A stretch of DNA of 64,000 nt from Luzula sylvatica (lineage: Eukaryota; Streptophyta; Magnoliopsida; Poales; Juncaceae): positions 18,325,591-18,389,590 of the forward strand of contig OX326957.1 in assembly GCA_946800325.1 (NCBI GenBank), written 5' to 3'. The translations under genes and the position numbers were made by a program. The notes below the pieces were generated by a model. The model searched no databases. It was not told the DNA's origin and was given only the letters and a program-made list of their open reading frames with translations. Shown piece by piece: positions 60,281-64,000 of the stretch (position 1 is its first letter; each line of letters starts with the position of its first letter).

Positions 60281-60495
60281 GTCGGGTTCGGATCGGGTAT
60301 AGGCTCATCCATAATCTTATCCATCTTAATCGGGTAATATTTATACCGGACCCGTGAACTAAACGGGTAATTTTACTCACCCCGTTTATTACCCGCGGGT
60401 TTTCGGATTATCCACGGGAATTTTTACCCATATCTAAATATATACAAAAATATTAAAATATACTAACGAATTTTACCCGCGGGTTTTCGCCAAAA
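60281..60495. repeat. hAT-like subterminal-repeat fragment (ACCCG motifs)
   Basis: Clusters of CGGGTAA/TTACCCG/ACCCGCGGGTTTTCG resemble the subterminal arrays of the hAT MITEs at 46.6-48.3 kb. I found no clear pair of ends or target duplication. Confidence 0.45.
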
Positions 60496-60839
60496 AAATC
60501 TTGCTTTGTCAGATTATCTCGGTGGGTCTCTTTCTCTCGACTATGCCCCTCTGATTTCGTCTTTCCATCTAATGTTCATGTTCGGGTCATTTTTTTACCC
60601 ATAATCTCATCTCATGTTCCTTTAATTTTTGTCTATATCGTTGTAATTCAGGTCAGTTTGGTTTGGTTTATATTATTTTGATGTTTTTGATGTTCCAATT
60701 TAATCAAAGGTTCATAGTTCATAGATTAGGGATTAGATGGTTTACAATGGTTTTTACCCAGAGAATGGAAATTTTTTATAAGTGATCAAGATAGTAAAGA
60801 ATATTTCAATAATAATCATGCATAAAACGAAATTTGAAA

Positions 60840-60985
60840 ATGTTTTTTGCGGAGAATGAACTCAGCCTTTTCCATTTGGGCGGAGAATGAAAGTCGATTA
60901 TTTATTAGAACTCTAATTAACGACAAAACTGACAATTAATTACAATTAAATAAAGGCGGAGAATGAAACTTGGTATATTATTTTT
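60840..60985. repeat. fragment related to the foldback termini (GCGGAGAATGAA)
   Basis: GGCGGAGAATGAA occurs three times and the flanks (GAAAATGTTTTTTGCGGAG) match the foldback terminus at about 9060-9110 (AAAAATGTCTTTTGCGGAG), so this is a related, decayed element end. Confidence 0.5.
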
Positions 60986-61340
60986 TTTGGCACATTTTCA
61001 AATAACCCCCTAATTTTTCTTGAATTTGCAAAAAACCCTCTAACTTTTGAAAAACTCCAAGAAAAATCCTACATACAAGGTTTTCTTTTCAATTACCCCC
61101 TTATAGGGGTATTTCATGCTATTATAATTTTTTTGGATCAAAATATCCTTCTATTTTCATATTTAAAATTAATAAACATATTTTTGTATTATTTATCTAA
61201 TTTATTAATTTAAAATTACCATAAATATTTCTTAACATATACTAATTTAAAAAAAAACTATATGTCATATACATAATTTTAATCGTTTATTTATTACATA
61301 CATAATATTATTTATAAAAAGCTATATGTCAAAAAAAACT

Positions 61341-61514
61341 ATATTACCATACTTGATTCGTGAGATTTTACAAAGGCGGGATGTTGTTATTTTGAAGATT
61401 GATATTGACGAGAATGTAACGGATCCGTTTACGGAGCCACTTCCAATTGCGAAACATGATCGTCATGCTAGAACTATAAGTTTGAGATACCTAGAGGAGG
61501 AAGTTGGAATATAG
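61341..61514 (+). pseudogene. Ty1/copia pol C-terminal remnant
   Basis: The last about 55 codons of a copia polyprotein (IREILQRRDVVILKI, DPFTEPLPIAKHD, SLRYLEE), following RNase H in the family. Nothing upstream of it is recognisable, so the element is 5'-truncated. The region after it (61515-62450) may be its 3' LTR or flank. Confidence 0.75.
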
Positions 61515-62450
61515 TTATCTAAAAAGATATATTAATGCATTTTTTCAAATTGTATTTGCATTTATCTCTTATATGAAAACTTGTGCGTGGTTGTGTAATT
61601 TGATTACACGAAGCTTGATTTATAACTTGTATGGGCGTCTACATAAAACGTGATTATGTTAAGTAAAACCGTCACATTTTAATAGTTATATTTCAAAAAC
61701 GTCTGTAGTCATGATTAGGATACTTATGTGATAAGTATATTTATTATAAGATAATATACTAACGTATACACTAGCATATTTGCCGAGGTGATGATTATGT
61801 TTTGCTAATCATAGGACAAAAAGTTTGTCGAATCGGGAATATGGATATGCATTAGGTTATGCATATTGTCACTTGACCAAAAGTGCGATACCATGACATG
61901 GTTTAGTCATTGTAGATGGAATCATAATGAATGGGGTCTTAGTTCTTCACACTTGAGATGATCATGGATCATTTTTCGTGCGTAGCATGATATTTAGATA
62001 TAGTCTTAAACTATTTGTAACATGATGATCATGGGATTATAATCGGGTATTGTCTGAAATACGGAATTTGATGTGAATCGTCAAGATAGAAATTGTTAAT
62101 TTCGAAGGAAAGAGATATCCCTTAGGCCTATCGATGAATTGATCAACGAAATCTCTGGCCAGAGTCCATGATATTAATGGTTAATATCGATTGTGTTTGT
62201 TGATTCAATTCGGTATCTAGACATAAGATTAGTTAATCAAATTATAAGAATGACTACTCCCGTGCCTTTTGATTGACGGATATCGTGAACAAAAGAACTA
62301 AATACCACCGTTCGAGATGGGTATAAATGATCACAATCATTTTCGTTTTCAACGTGGGAAAGCTAAGATGGATTTTCTCTAAGATACCTATCACGAGCTC
62401 GTAAACTTAGGCATAAGTTTACTACCATATTGCTTGATACGAACCTACGC
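61515..62450. other. non-coding region after the copia remnant, possible LTR
   Basis: Moderate-GC, non-coding sequence of a kind seen in copia LTRs (for example ATAATCGGGTATTGTC). No LTR partner is within the window, so this cannot be confirmed. Confidence 0.35.
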
Positions 62451-64000
62451 GGATCGAAAAGAAAACTTTCTTAGTGTTTGTATAATTTGGTGAAAAATTA
62501 CGTAGTAAAAGATTCGATCCAAACCATCTCAAAAACACGTTATTTGGACTCCTCGGAGTGTTAAAAAATTGTTATGAATTGAAAAACAAACTTTATTAGT
62601 TTTTGTAAAATTTGGTGAAAAGTTATGTAGTAAAAGATACGATACAAATGATCTAAAAACACGTTAATTGAACTCCTCAGAACGCAAAAAGATTGCAATG
62701 AATCGAAAAGAAAACTTTCTTAGTGTTTGTACAATTTGGTGAAAAGTTACGTAGTAAAAGGTACGGTACAAATGATCTAAAAACACGTTATTTAAACTCC
62801 TCAGAGCGTTAAAAGATTGTTATGAATCGAAAAACAAACTTTCTTAGTGTTTGTAAAATTTGGTGAAAAATTATGTAGTAAAAGATACGGTACAAATGAT
62901 CAAAAAACACCTTATTCGAACTCCTCAAAGCGTAAAAAGATTGTTATGAATTGGAAACTAAACTTTCTTAGTGTTTATAAAATTTGGTGAAAAGTTATGT
63001 AGTAAAATATACGATTCAAATGATCTAAAAACACACTATTTGAACTCCTCAAATCGTAAAAAGATTGTTATGAATCGAAAAGAAAAAATTTCTTAATGTT
63101 TGAACAATTTGGTGAAAAGTTACGTAGTAAAAGCTACGGTACAAATAATCTAAAAACACGTTATTTGAATTCCTCAAAGCGTAAAAAGATTGTTATGAAT
63201 CGGAAAATAAAATTTCTTAGTGTTTATAAAATTTGGTGAAAAAATATGTAGTAAAAGATACAATACAAATGATCTAAAAACACATTATTTGAACTCCTCA
63301 AAGCGTAAAAAGATTTCTATGAATCGAAAAGAAAACTTTCTTAGTGTTTGTACAATTTGCTGAAAAGTTACGTAGTAAAAGATTCGATCCAAACCATCTC
63401 AAAAACACGTTATTCGAACTCCTCACGTTAAAAGATGGTTATGAATCGAAAAACAAACTTGCTTAGTGTTTGTAAAATTTGGTGAAAAATTATGTAATAA
63501 AAGATACGATACAAATGATCTAAAAACACGTTATTTGAACTCTTCAAAGCGTAAAAAGATTGTTATGAACCGGAAAATAAACTTTTTTAGTGTTTATAAA
63601 ATTTGGTGGAAAGTTAGGTAGTAAAAGATACGATACAAATGATCTAAAAACACGTTATTTGAACTCCTCAAAGCGTAAAAAGATTTCTATAAATCGAAAA
63701 AAAAACTTTCTAAGTGTTTGTTAAATTTGATGAAAAGTTACGTAGTAAAAGATTCGATCCAAACCATTTCACAAACACGTTATTTGGACTCCTCATAGTC
63801 TTAAAAGATTGTTATGGATACAAAAACAAACTTTCTTAGTGTTTGTAAAATTTGGTGAAAAGTTATGCAGTATAAGATACGATACAAATGATCTAAAAAC
63901 ACGTTATTTAAAATTCTCAAAGCGTAAAAAGATTGCTATCAATCGAAAAGAAAAATTTCTTAGTGTTTGTACAATTTGGTGAAAAGTTACGTATTGAAAG
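62451..64000. repeat. tandem array of about 124-bp monomers, at least 12 copies
   Basis: The core CTTTCTTAGTGTTTGT and the later GTAGTAAAAGAT and AAAACACGTTATTTGAACTC recur every 122-125 bp to the window edge. Monomers fall into types by their first bases: AAAAGAAAAC with TACAATTTG (A), AAAACAAAC with TAAAATTTG (B), and GGAAAATAAAC with TTTATAAAATTTG (B'). The order is roughly A B A B B' A B' A B B' A B A. Confidence 0.92.

Noticed and set aside
62451..64000. CRISPR-like array
   Set aside because: The monomers are contiguous with no unique spacers and the genome is a plant's, so it is satellite-type DNA.

Overview
The window is nuclear DNA from a flowering plant, almost certainly a eudicot. 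Genes carry many short GT-AG introns, intergenic DNA is very AT-rich, and the protein families (DUF247, Dof, an ASHH2-type SET methyltransferase, a plant-type TDP2 with RanBP2 zinc fingers) are plant families. I cannot name the species. All exon coordinates are my own splice reading and are unsupported by transcripts.

Layout. 1-6.3 kb is gene-dense: the 3' part of UTP6 (+), a DUF7733-like membrane protein (-), and a TDP2 homologue (+). The last two are head to head with a 1.2 kb hAT element in their shared promoter region. 6.4-30.8 kb is a tandem array of three related units. Each unit holds one DUF247 gene and, upstream on the same (-) strand, a two-exon gene for a 79-residue secreted peptide that no ORF caller would report. 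Unit 1 (about 6.44-16.37 kb) contains a Helitron that holds a giant foldback element; the foldback was hit in one arm by a second Helitron and in the other by a hAT MITE. Unit 2 (about 16.37-25.38 kb) has a DUF247 pseudogene split by a defective Ty1/copia element, a TRIM-like chain of LTRs, and an intact peptide gene. Unit 3 (about 25.39-30.78 kb) has an intact DUF247 gene, a Tourist-like MITE, the short Helitron and an intact peptide gene.

30.9-37.3 kb is one 17-coding-exon gene (-) for an ASHH2/SDG8-type histone H3K36 methyltransferase (CW, AWS, SET, post-SET), with a 63-bp coding minisatellite and an in-frame tandem exon duplication. 37.4-57 kb is repeat-dominated: a nearly intact hAT with its transposase (39.06-42.79 kb), three hAT-type MITEs with long subterminal motif arrays (46.65-48.91 kb), and a Ty3/gypsy relic broken by a MULE-type MITE and a hAT element (50.2-52.73 kb). 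Microsatellites and a tRNA-type SINE follow. A single-exon Dof transcription factor gene lies at 58.19-59.02 kb (-). The right end holds a Ty1/copia pol remnant and a satellite-like array of about 124-bp monomers that runs off the window.

The best candidate for an undescribed system is the triplicated DUF247 + small secreted peptide cassette. In grasses, DUF247 proteins and a linked short secreted stigma protein form the S and Z self-incompatibility loci. The arrangement here is similar in outline, but the peptide is not recognisably related and the plant is not a grass, so any recognition role is inference.
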